Counted from the first letter of the stretch, positions 1-6,267 are shown. The stretch is 7,287 bases of DNA from Hyphomicrobiales bacterium (GCA_003164375.1 PLTE01000235.1:1-7287); one strand, 5' to 3'. A program made the numbers and translations. Notes: a model not told the origin generated them from the letters alone.

Positions 1-695
1 ACATTCCGCTCGGCGGCAACCGCCATGGACCGCTCCGGCGCTATCTCAATCTCACGACTACGATGGTGCTCGGCGGGCTTTGGCATGGCGCCAACTGGAC
101 ATTCATGCTGTGGGGCGGCCTTCACGGTCTGATGCTCGCGCTCAATCACGGCTGGAACGCACTGCCGTATAGCCGTCACCCACTGATGAATTCAGGCGCG
201 GTGCGCGTATTCTCGACCACGGTCACATTCATCGCCGTAACCCTCGCCTGGGTGCTGTTCCGCGCCGAATCCTTCGCACAGGCGCAAGCGATGTTCGGTC
301 ATCTATTCCCAAGTCCGTCCGATCCGCTGGGTTGGCATTCGCTCAGCCGGTTCTGGAGCGCACAGTTTCACGGCGGGGGCCTTGTGCGCCTGATCGATTG
401 GTTCAAGCCGCGCGAATTGTGGCCGCCAGTACTGCCGCCGGATTTCCTATCGTCGACTTTGCACCCGGTCGGTCTGGAGCTGCTGGTTATCGTACTGGCG
501 ACGTTTCTCATGCCGAATACTTATCAGATTTTTCGCCGCTTTAATCCCGCCCTCGGTTTGCCGGACGAACCGAAAGTCCATGACGGCGCGGCGGCGACGC
601 TCGATTGGAAATTTGCGTGTCTGATCGCCGGCGGGTTCGTGATTTCGGTTCTCGGTTTATCTCATGTCAGCCCGTTTCTCTATTTTCAGTTCTGA
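1..695 (+). CDS. MBOAT-family (AlgI-like) polysaccharide O-acyltransferase, C-terminal half, 5' truncated by window edge
   Basis: The reading frame is already open at base 3 and runs 230 codons to TGA at 693-695. The ATG at 63 is an internal Met, because the family motif IPLGGNR (bases 3-23) lies before it in frame. Seen: IPLGGNR, then GGLWHGANW, whose His codon is at 84-86, then WGGLHG, and further on a WVLFRA segment. These are the conserved C-terminal blocks of AlgI/DltB-type MBOAT proteins, and the His of WHG is the family's catalytic histidine. At least three or four hydrophobic segments follow, the last ending at the C-terminus (FLYFQF). AlgI relatives are usually about 450-520 residues, so roughly half is missing upstream. 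Family knowledge: these inner-membrane enzymes pass acetyl groups towards exported polysaccharides, usually with an SGNH partner. A candidate partner faces it at 741-1865. The exact acceptor and acyl donor cannot be read from the sequence. Confidence 0.93.
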   Translation, partial: IPLGGNRHGPLRRYLNLTTTMVLGGLWHGANWTFMLWGGLHGLMLALNHGWNALPYSRHPLMNSGAVRVFSTTVTFIAVTLAWVLFRAESFAQAQAMFGHLFPSPSDPLGWHSLSRFWSAQFHGGGLVRLIDWFKPRELWPPVLPPDFLSSTLHPVGLELLVIVLATFLMPNTYQIFRRFNPALGLPDEPKVHDGAAATLDWKFACLIAGGFVISVLGLSHVSPFLYFQF

Positions 696-740
696 TCTCG
701 CTGGACCCGAAACTAACGGATACTTCGCCGCGGCCTTGAA

Positions 741-1865
741 TCATCGCGCCGCTTCGTATTCCCGCCGCGCCGCGTCGAGCTTTGCGACGAACTCGCCGTT
801 CTCCGACGCCCATTGCCGGATGCCGTGCTTGCGGCTCTCGATATATTTCGCCACATTGTCCGGCGTCAGGCGAAGCATGAAATTATCGGGCGCACCCGGC
901 GGCTTCTTGCCGATCATTTCAAGTTCCATGGCGCGACCCATTTCGAGAGAGAAATGGATCGGATCGTTCCAGTACGTCATGTGATGGCCGACCGGCTCAT
1001 AGAGCCACGCGTTGGGCTGCGAAAAACTATAGACAGTCGCTCTTGCAGCGATGCGCTCGAGCCATTGCCTGATCGTTTCCCAAGCTCCGATCGACTCGAT
1101 GTAATAATCGTCATACGCATGATTTGGGGTGAGAACAAATATCAATTCAAGGTTTCGCTCTCGGCATAAAGCGATGACCTCGTCAATGACATCCATAGCG
1201 GATTCCTGAAGCTGCAGGCTTTCAACCCCCGTGCCGGGCTTCCACCTGCCGCGCGGATAGGCATCGAATGGCCCCTTAACGTCCAGCCCCGGCGGATAAT
1301 AGAAATAGCCGCCCGGCTTAATTTCCTGATGCGGAACATTGGTGAAGAGATTGTAGTCGACCGTGACGATGGACGCCCATAGCGCGTCAGTGCTGAGGAA
1401 TAGAGAGGTCGTGTTGGCAAGAAATGTCATCGGGGAATCAGCCGCTTGCGGCCGCTGCGGGACAAGAAACTGATAGACGAATAATTCGACCACGACAGTG
1501 TGCAGGCGCGGATCGAGTCGCAGATATTCGCGCAGATAGGACAGGTTCAATTCCAGCGTGCTGGCCGGGACGGACGCGTTATACGCCGGCGCATACATGG
1601 TTCCGTCAAGGACGGCAGGGTCGATCGACTGCTGGATTCGCGAGGTCCCGAGAAAAACCGTGCGAGGCTGATAACGCCAAACCTCATACGGTTTGATCAG
1701 CCGGTCGATATCGAGTCGGCGAGGCTTGAACTTGTTGATATGGCTCCATGTCACGCCGAGCGGCGAGACGCCGTATGGATCGATGATTAAACTGAAGCCG
1801 AGAATAGATACGATCCACGCAGAGCCAAAGATCAGTACCGCGGCGAGATATCGGCGATGAATCAC
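741..1865 (-). CDS. membrane-anchored SGNH/GDSL-like protein, candidate O-acetylation partner
   Basis: From GTG at 1865 this encodes 374 residues ending at TGA (741-743). I prefer this start because GGCGGA (1872-1877) sits 6 bases upstream and the protein then opens with a basic IHRR followed directly by one hydrophobic segment (about residues 6-29), a classic signal anchor. An in-frame TTG at 1910 would add 15 unremarkable residues and has no ribosome site. Seen: IIDPYGV just after the anchor; FLGTSR with candidate nucleophile Ser75; YNASVPAS about 20 residues later; and NDPIHFS with Asp301 and His304, a DxxH arrangement typical of SGNH hydrolases. The bulk should lie in the periplasm. Family knowledge: DltD, AlgJ and AlgX-like SGNH proteins act with MBOAT transporters in acylating cell-surface polymers. 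The MBOAT gene ends 45 bases away in the opposite orientation, which supports that role by context only. G+C is about 45-51% in sampled blocks, well below the neighbours. A structural protein without catalysis remains possible. Confidence 0.7.
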   Translation of the reverse strand: MIHRRYLAAVLIFGSAWIVSILGFSLIIDPYGVSPLGVTWSHINKFKPRRLDIDRLIKPYEVWRYQPRTVFLGTSRIQQSIDPAVLDGTMYAPAYNASVPASTLELNLSYLREYLRLDPRLHTVVVELFVYQFLVPQRPQAADSPMTFLANTTSLFLSTDALWASIVTVDYNLFTNVPHQEIKPGGYFYYPPGLDVKGPFDAYPRGRWKPGTGVESLQLQESAMDVIDEVIALCRERNLELIFVLTPNHAYDDYYIESIGAWETIRQWLERIAARATVYSFSQPNAWLYEPVGHHMTYWNDPIHFSLEMGRAMELEMIGKKPPGAPDNFMLRLTPDNVAKYIESRKHGIRQWASENGEFVAKLDAARREYEAAR

Positions 1866-2102
1866 GTTAGATCCGCCGACAGTGGAACATGACGATCCAA
1901 TCCCGAGCAAGCCGCGCAGACGAATGTTCCGAGCGCATTAGAAAAATCAATGCCGAAGGAGGACAAGCAGGATCGCCTGCAGGTCGCAAACAATCATCGT
2001 CGCGATGAAAGTGCGCGCGAGCATCGGCAGCAAGTCGAAATATATTCGGCTCATCGAAAATGGCTGGCGAGGAAAACGGGTTCGGGCCGCCCATTATTGG
2101 CT
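1866..2102. other. 237-base stretch with no convincing gene
   Basis: This lies between the stop of the dehydratase gene and the probable start of the SGNH-like gene, both on the minus strand. Its G+C is about 53% (64 of 120 in block 1921-2040). The only small hairpin I see is GCAGG/CCTGC with a 4-base loop (1967-1980); neither strand has a following T-run, so it is not a typical terminator. Minus-strand open frames here lack a ribosome-binding site and recognisable motifs. One of them (2054 down to 1947, 35 codons) encodes a hydrophobic stretch and is discussed under findings. The region could be the 5' control region of the SGNH-like gene or the remains of a lost gene. Confidence 0.5.
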
Positions 2103-4022
2103 CTAGTTACTTCCTTCGCCGCGAAAATTCGGCACTGCCTCGCGCAGCACGCTATAAATCGCCGCGCGTTCGCCTGAGGCAAGATCATGCTGCAATCGGG
2201 CGATCCAGCCTTGCACCGCCGCAATCGGCGGGGAGACCGGCTTGGCGGCAACGACACCCTCGATGCCGATATCCGAACTTCCCTCCTCGCGCGCGAACAG
2301 GATTTCATTGAGGCGTTCGCCGGGGCGGATGCCGGTGAATACGATTTCGACATCGAGCCCCGGTTCGAGCCCGCTCAAACGGATCATGCGTTCGGCAAGA
2401 TCGACGATTTTGATCGGCTGACCCATATTGAGAACATAGACCGAAGTGTCGGCGCGGGCGGGGCCGAGCGCATGGCTCGCCGCGGTGACGACGAGGTCGC
2501 ACGCTTCGCGAATGGTCATGAAATAGCGCACCATGTCGGGATGCGTCACCGTGACCGGACCGCCGGCCTCGATCTGAGCCTTGAACTTCGGCACCACCGA
2601 ACCGTTGGAGGCCAGTACATTGCCGAACCGCACCGCGATCATGCGCAGCGGCGGCCCGGCACCATTGCTCTGAGCGGCGGCGCGGCCGGCCGCGTCCAGG
2701 GCCTGGCAATACATTTCAGCGAGCCGCTTGGTCGCCCCGAGCACGGAAACCGGATCGATCGCCTTGTCGGTCGAAATCATGACCATGGCCTCGGCGCCGG
2801 CATTGACGGCCGCGTCGGCGACATTGACGGAACCGAACACGTTGGTCTTGATGCCCTCGTCCCAATCGCGCTCGAGCAGCGGCACGTGTTTCAGCGCGGC
2901 CGCGTGGAACACCAGGTTCGGCTTGCATTCGGCGATCAAGCTGAAGATCCGGTCGCGATCGCGCACGTCGGCGATGCGCCCTTCGACCACCGTTGTGCTC
3001 GATTTGACGGCAAGACTTTCCAACACGGCGTGCAGTGCCGGCTCCGAATTCTCGATCACCAGAAGACGCGCGGCGCTGAAAGTGACGACCCGGTCGCAAA
3101 TCTCCGAACCGATCGAACCGCCGCCGCCGGTGACGACGACGGTCTTGCCCCGGACGAAATCCTCCAGCCGCCGGTAATCGATCCGCACCGTCGGCCGTAG
3201 CAACAGATCCTCGACATTGACCGGCGCCAGCCGCAGCGCTTCCTCGCCGGCGCCGAGCGACGGCATCCGGCTGGCGGCAAGACCGAGTCGGCGCGCCTGC
3301 ATCAGCATCGTCTCCGGATGCAGCTCCGGCTCGAGCGCACTCGGCGTCAGCACCAGGCGACCGACGCGCGTGCCTTGCGATCGTAACGCCACGACGGTCG
3401 ATTCCAGATCGGTAAGGAAGCCGCGCACTGGCACGCCGCGCAGTTCCTGGTCCTGATCAGCCGATGACGGCGACAGAATGCCGATCGGCAACACGTTCTT
3501 GACCGCACCGCTCTCGATCGCCCGCAGCAGCACTTCCGCATCCGCCGCGCGCCCGACGATCAGCGTCGGAATCGCATCGGGACCTTTGACTTGGTTCTGG
3601 GTGCGGGAAAGCCGGAACAGCCGGTAGGCGATGCGCGGCCCGCCAAGGAAAAACATCTGCAAGAACCAGTACAGCGCAATCGTGACCTTGCCGAAAAAGA
3701 ACGTGCCGAACAGCCCCGGGTAAAGCAGGGCGTAATCGAGCACCAAGAGCGAAATCGCGAGCACCGTTACCGCGCGGAAGATGTTGCGCAGATCCGGCAG
3801 CGAGGCAAAACGCCACTTCGACATGTAGAGGTGGAAGTACCAATAGACGATGCCGGCGTAGACGACGTAACAGGGCAGGATGACAATGAGCCAATGAGCT
3901 CGCTCTTCAAGACCGCCGTTCTCGAAACGAATATAAAGCGTCGCCAGGATCGCCAACGCGGTCACCGCGAGGTCGTGAACGACGATCAGAACGCGGCGCG
4001 GGTTACGCAAAAATCCCATCAT
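2103..4022 (-). CDS. membrane-bound nucleotide-sugar 4,6-dehydratase, FlaA1/WbpM/CapD family
   Basis: This encodes 639 residues, the usual size of the long, membrane-bound members. Seen: four hydrophobic segments at about residues 10-32, 43-66, 81-101 and 104-127; a first Rossmann-like region from about 151 (IPTLIVGRA) to 230; then a second, catalytic SDR domain with the NAD-binding loop TGGGGSIGSE (298-307), FHAAALKHVPL (372-382), STDKA (417-421), LGATKR (428-433) and FTGIRPGERLNE (562-573). WbpM-type enzymes convert UDP-GlcNAc to its 4-keto-6-deoxy derivative, the entry to UDP-QuiNAc and related sugars. The residue in the YxxxK position is Leu428, with Lys432 present; see findings. Two consecutive ATGs open the gene (4022 and 4019) and neither has a Shine-Dalgarno sequence. 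It follows the UDP-GlcA epimerase by 64 bases on the same strand, so co-transcription is plausible. Substrate assignment is by family; UDP-sugar specificity is not proven. Confidence 0.9.
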   Translation of the reverse strand: MMGFLRNPRRVLIVVHDLAVTALAILATLYIRFENGGLEERAHWLIVILPCYVVYAGIVYWYFHLYMSKWRFASLPDLRNIFRAVTVLAISLLVLDYALLYPGLFGTFFFGKVTIALYWFLQMFFLGGPRIAYRLFRLSRTQNQVKGPDAIPTLIVGRAADAEVLLRAIESGAVKNVLPIGILSPSSADQDQELRGVPVRGFLTDLESTVVALRSQGTRVGRLVLTPSALEPELHPETMLMQARRLGLAASRMPSLGAGEEALRLAPVNVEDLLLRPTVRIDYRRLEDFVRGKTVVVTGGGGSIGSEICDRVVTFSAARLLVIENSEPALHAVLESLAVKSSTTVVEGRIADVRDRDRIFSLIAECKPNLVFHAAALKHVPLLERDWDEGIKTNVFGSVNVADAAVNAGAEAMVMISTDKAIDPVSVLGATKRLAEMYCQALDAAGRAAAQSNGAGPPLRMIAVRFGNVLASNGSVVPKFKAQIEAGGPVTVTHPDMVRYFMTIREACDLVVTAASHALGPARADTSVYVLNMGQPIKIVDLAERMIRLSGLEPGLDVEIVFTGIRPGERLNEILFAREEGSSDIGIEGVVAAKPVSPPIAAVQGWIARLQHDLASGERAAIYSVLREAVPNFRGEGSN

Positions 4023-4028
4023 GGCGTC

Positions 4029-4034
4029 ACTATA
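4029..4034 (-). promoter_or_regulatory. possible -10 element (TATAGT) for the dehydratase gene
   Basis: On the minus strand TATAGT matches five of six bases of the TATAAT consensus. It ends 6 bases before the ATG at 4022, so a start site 7 bases downstream would fall on the A of that ATG, giving a leaderless transcript. This fits the absence of a Shine-Dalgarno sequence. No good -35 is visible (TTCATC at 18-base spacing matches three of six), so it is a weak call. Confidence 0.25.
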
Positions 4035-4050
4035 ATCCAGGCCCCGGAAG

Positions 4051-4070
4051 AAGATGAACTATAAGATGAA
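4051..4070. repeat. 8-bp direct repeat, 12-bp period, upstream of the dehydratase gene
   Basis: AAGATGAA occurs at 4051-4058 and again at 4063-4070, separated by CTAT. On the minus strand it reads TTCATCTT twice. It lies 29-48 bases before the dehydratase start, in the short gap after the epimerase stop. Two identical half-sites about one helical turn apart could bind a dimeric regulator, but chance or simple purine bias is also possible. Confidence 0.35.
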
Positions 4071-4074
4071 ATGC

Positions 4075-4090
4075 CGTCATTGAACGTCAT
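4075..4090. repeat. 6-bp direct repeat (CGTCAT) with 10-bp period at the end of the epimerase gene
   Basis: CGTCAT occurs at 4075-4080 and 4085-4090 with TGAA between. The second copy overlaps the epimerase stop codon (4087-4089, minus strand). A further CGTCA occurs at 4025-4029 next to the dehydratase start. Helical spacing is suggestive of a binding site, but the unit is short. Confidence 0.25.
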
Positions 4091-5103
4091 CGCCGGTGAT
4101 AATCGCGATACCAGACAGCGAAATGACGCACGCCGTCCTCGATCGAGGTTGCCGGGCGAAAGCCGACGTCGCGCATGAGGTCGTCGATATCGGCGCAGGT
4201 TTCCGGCACGTCGCCGGGCTGCATCGGCACCAGCTCGGCACGGGCCTTGCGACCGAATTCGTGTTCCAGCAATTCGACGACGCGGGAAATCTCGACGCTG
4301 CGGTTGTTGCCTATATTGTAGATTCGCCACGGCGCGGCACTGCTCGCCGGATCGAGTTCGCCATCCGGGTCAAGCTTCGTCTTCACCGGCGCTTTATCGA
4401 TGAGGCGATCGACCGCTTGCACGACGTCGTCGATATAGGTGAAATCGCGCCGCATATGGCCGTAATTGAACAGTTTGATTGGCTGATCTTGGGCGATGGC
4501 CTGGGCAAAGACGAACATCGCCATGTCCGGACGACCCCACGGGCCGTAAACGGTGAAGAAGCGCAGACCGGTGGCCGGCAGGCCATAGAGGTGACTGTAG
4601 GCGTGAGCCATCAGCTCGTTCGCCTTCTTGGTCGCGGCGTAGAGGCTGATCGGATGGTCGACATTGTCATGCACGGAAAACGGCAGCCGGGTATTAGCGC
4701 CGTAAACCGAGCTCGACGAGGCGAAGACGAGATGCGCGGTGTTACGATGTCGGCAACCTTCGAGAACGTTGAGAAAGCCGACCAGATTGGCGTCGACATA
4801 GGCATGGGGGTTTTGCTGCGAGTAGCGTACGCCGGCCTGGGCGGCAAGGTGTACGACCGGACCAAAGTCGCCGTCGCGAAATAGCGCCTCGACCGGTTTG
4901 CGGTCGGCCAGATCCAGCTTGTGAAAGGTGAAATGCCCGAACTGACGCAACACCGCCAGGCGCGCCTCCTTGAGCGCCGGATCGTAATAGTCATTGACGC
5001 TGTCGATGCCGACTACAGCGCGGCCGCCCTCAAGCAGCCGCCGCGCCAGCGCGAAGCCGATAAAGCCCGCGGCGCCGGTAACTAGGACCGGTTGTTGCGA
5101 CAT
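4087..5103 (-). CDS. lspL: UDP-glucuronate 4-epimerase (LspL/CapI type)
   Basis: This encodes 338 residues, normal for the family. It interconverts UDP-glucuronate and UDP-galacturonate at C4 using bound NAD, in the cytoplasm. Seen: the nucleotide-binding loop TGAAGFIG (9-16); the stretch GIDSVNDYYDPALKEARL (32-49), which is diagnostic for UDP-GlcA 4-epimerases among extended SDRs; HLAAQAGVRYS (85-95); FASSSSVYG (127-135) supplying the catalytic Ser; YAATKK with Tyr155 and Lys159; and RFFTVYGPWGRPDMAMF (181-197). All catalytic residues are present. The ATG at 5103 is preceded by GAAGG (5110-5114) with a 6-base spacer, a clear ribosome site. It is the first gene of a minus-strand pair with the dehydratase and diverges from the reductase gene at 5252. 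The likely role is supplying galacturonate for the polymer or LPS made by this locus. The symbol follows the rhizobial name and is a family-level assignment. Confidence 0.93.
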   Translation of the reverse strand: MSQQPVLVTGAAGFIGFALARRLLEGGRAVVGIDSVNDYYDPALKEARLAVLRQFGHFTFHKLDLADRKPVEALFRDGDFGPVVHLAAQAGVRYSQQNPHAYVDANLVGFLNVLEGCRHRNTAHLVFASSSSVYGANTRLPFSVHDNVDHPISLYAATKKANELMAHAYSHLYGLPATGLRFFTVYGPWGRPDMAMFVFAQAIAQDQPIKLFNYGHMRRDFTYIDDVVQAVDRLIDKAPVKTKLDPDGELDPASSAAPWRIYNIGNNRSVEISRVVELLEHEFGRKARAELVPMQPGDVPETCADIDDLMRDVGFRPATSIEDGVRHFAVWYRDYHRR

Positions 5104-5109
5104 CGGCGG

Positions 5110-5114
5110 CCTTC
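5110..5114 (-). promoter_or_regulatory. ribosome-binding site of the UDP-GlcA 4-epimerase gene
   Basis: GAAGG on the minus strand, 6 bases before the ATG at 5103. It fixes that start, which also gives the family-typical short N-terminus before the NAD-binding loop. Confidence 0.6.
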
Positions 5115-5198
5115 GTGCTTTCCCGGGTTGCCACGGTGAGGATCGCGATTGTTGCCGCCTTGTTCCATAGTCGTGCGCTCAAGAGCAACCGCCGGGAG

Positions 5199-5205
5199 TA
5201 TTATA
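5199..5205. promoter_or_regulatory. symmetric, possibly bidirectional -10 element in the divergent intergenic region
   Basis: The plus strand reads GTATTATAC (5198-5206). The minus strand therefore has a perfect TATAAT (5205 to 5200), pointing to the epimerase gene with a leader of about 90 bases. The plus strand has TATTAT (5199-5204, five of six), pointing to the reductase gene. This is an AT island in a GC-rich 148-base gap between divergent starts. No convincing -35 is found on either side at 16-19 base spacing. Symmetric -10 elements that fire in both directions are known from bacteria; that this one does so is inference. Confidence 0.45.
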
Positions 5206-5210
5206 CCGCA

Positions 5211-5255
5211 ATGGCAAGGAAAACGATGAGACCCTCGGTTCGGGGCAAACCGTGA
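5211..5255 (+). CDS. possible 14-codon leader ORF before the reductase gene
   Basis: ATG at 5211 opens a frame encoding MARKTMRPSVRGKP, ending in TGA at 5253-5255. That stop overlaps the GTG start at 5252 by four bases (GTGA), the pattern of translationally coupled genes. The ATG falls 7 bases after the plus-strand TATTAT, where transcription would be expected to begin, so it could be read leaderless. GGGAG (5194-5198) is too far (12 bases) to be a normal ribosome site. The peptide has five basic residues and no known motif. An open frame of this size can occur by chance. Confidence 0.2.
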   Translation: MARKTMRPSVRGKP

Positions 5256-6196
5256 GCGCCGGCATGAGTCGCGTCCTTGTCACCGGAGCATCCGGCTTCA
5301 TCGGCCGTGCGGTGATAACGGCTTTTGCGACGGACGGATACGCGCTTCGCGCCGCCGTGCGGTCGCCGCCGCAGCCGCCGTTCGGCACCGGCGTCGAAGT
5401 GATCAGGCATCCGGATCTGGCGCAGCCGATCGACTGGGGTCCGCTGCTCGCGGGAATGGATGCCGTCATCCACCTGGCCGGCATCGCGCATACCGGCCGC
5501 GGCGTTGGGCCTGACCGCTACGATCGCGTCAATCGGCTGGCAACGGAACAGGCCGCCCAGGCCGCAGCCCGGGCCGGGGTGCGCCGCTTCGTGTTCGTAT
5601 CGTCCATCCGGGCGCAGTGCGGGCCCGCCGCAGCGAGCGTTCTGACCGAACGCGATCCGGCGTTGCCCAGCGATGATTATGGCCGCTCCAAGCTTGCCGC
5701 CGAGGCGGCGGTACGCGGCTCCGACGTCGCGTACACGATCTTGCGGCCGGTTCTGCTTTATGGTCCAGGCGCGAAGGGAAATTTCGCTGCGCTGGTCCGC
5801 GCGGCGAGTTCGCCATGGCCGCTGCCAGCGAGACAATTCACCAACCGGCGCTCGCTGCTCGGCATCGCCAACTTCATTTCTGCCTTGAGTTTCGTGCTCG
5901 CGACGCCCGACGCAGCAGGAGAAACATACGTGGTCGCCGACCCGGGGGCGCCGCCATCGCTCGCCGAACTCATCGCGACACTGCGCCAAGCCCAAGGCCG
6001 CCGACCGCTGCTGTTGCCCCTGCCGACAAGCCTCGTCGAGCTGCCGCTGCGCATCCTCGGGCGCGGCGACCTTTGGCAGCGGCTCGGCGGCAATTTGCGG
6101 GTCGCGCCCGACAAGCTCATCGCCGCGGGCTGGAGACCACCGCACGACACCCGATCCGGCCTTGCGGCGATGGTGCGATCGCCGCCCCGCGCATAA
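5252..6196 (+). CDS. NAD(P)-dependent sugar-nucleotide epimerase/reductase (SDR), WbpV-like 4-ketoreductase candidate
   Basis: This encodes 314 residues from GTG at 5252, or 310 from ATG at 5264. The latter gives the standard opening MSRVLVTGASGFIG; the former has GGGG 6 bases upstream. The ends are otherwise unambiguous. Seen: TGASGFIG (11-18) for dinucleotide binding; VIHLAGIAH (72-80); FVFVSSIRA (113-121) with the catalytic Ser; DYGRSK with Tyr143 and Lys147; LRPVLLYGPGAKGNF (164-178); and NRRSLLGIANF (198-208). The last block and the overall length resemble WbpV/rhizobial reductases that reduce the 4-keto group of UDP-4-keto-6-deoxy-GlcNAc to UDP-QuiNAc. A WbpM-type dehydratase that would make that substrate is encoded divergently at 2103-4022. 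A plain UDP-hexose 4-epimerase is the main alternative. Codons are very GC-rich (89 of 120 in block 5521-5640). The next gene begins 71-116 bases downstream, depending on its start. Confidence 0.85.
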   Translation: MSAGMSRVLVTGASGFIGRAVITAFATDGYALRAAVRSPPQPPFGTGVEVIRHPDLAQPIDWGPLLAGMDAVIHLAGIAHTGRGVGPDRYDRVNRLATEQAAQAAARAGVRRFVFVSSIRAQCGPAAASVLTERDPALPSDDYGRSKLAAEAAVRGSDVAYTILRPVLLYGPGAKGNFAALVRAASSPWPLPARQFTNRRSLLGIANFISALSFVLATPDAAGETYVVADPGAPPSLAELIATLRQAQGRRPLLLPLPTSLVELPLRILGRGDLWQRLGGNLRVAPDKLIAAGWRPPHDTRSGLAAMVRSPPRA

Positions 6197-6255
6197 CCGG
6201 CGCAACAAGCCCCCCGTGGGCGATCATTTCAGCACGCTGTACATCCGGTCGTCAC

Positions 6256-6260
6256 AAAGG
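6256..6260 (+). promoter_or_regulatory. ribosome-binding site for the alternative GTG start (6268) of the SIS gene
   Basis: AAAGG lies 7 bases before GTG at 6268. It is a good Shine-Dalgarno match, so a 15-residue N-terminal extension of the SIS protein cannot be dismissed. Confidence 0.4.
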
Positions 6261-6267
6261 ATAGAAA

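Noticed and set aside
63..65. ATG at 63 as the true start of the MBOAT gene
   Set aside because: The conserved IPLGGNR motif is in frame upstream of it and continues from outside the window, so this is an internal Met.
1967..1980. GCAGG/CCTGC hairpin as terminator of the dehydratase transcript
   Set aside because: The stem has five pairs and no T-run follows on either strand; such palindromes are frequent by chance at this G+C.
1867..2094. 75-codon minus-strand frame in the gap before the SGNH-like gene
   Set aside because: It has no ribosome site, low-complexity composition and no family resemblance, and it runs out of frame into the start region of the SGNH-like gene.
2187..3200. Long plus-strand open frame (337 codons) opposite the dehydratase gene
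   Set aside because: His/Asp/Arg-rich translation with no domain; the opposite strand has conserved FlaA1/WbpM motifs throughout this span.
4031..4036. Perfect TATAAT on the plus strand
   Set aside because: It has no -35 at proper spacing and would drive antisense transcription into the epimerase gene. It overlaps the minus-strand TATAGT and is probably a by-product of it.
4096..4884. 262-codon plus-strand open frame opposite the UDP-GlcA epimerase gene
   Set aside because: It is antisense to a well-supported enzyme gene and shows no recognisable motif.
5201..6208. Long minus-strand open frame (335 codons) opposite the reductase gene
   Set aside because: It lies opposite a gene with all SDR motifs. 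Its translation is Arg/Gly/Ala-rich without motifs, a usual by-product of very GC-rich codons.
6209..6221. GCCC/GGGC hairpin after the reductase stop
   Set aside because: The stem has only four pairs with no T-run, so it is not a credible terminator.
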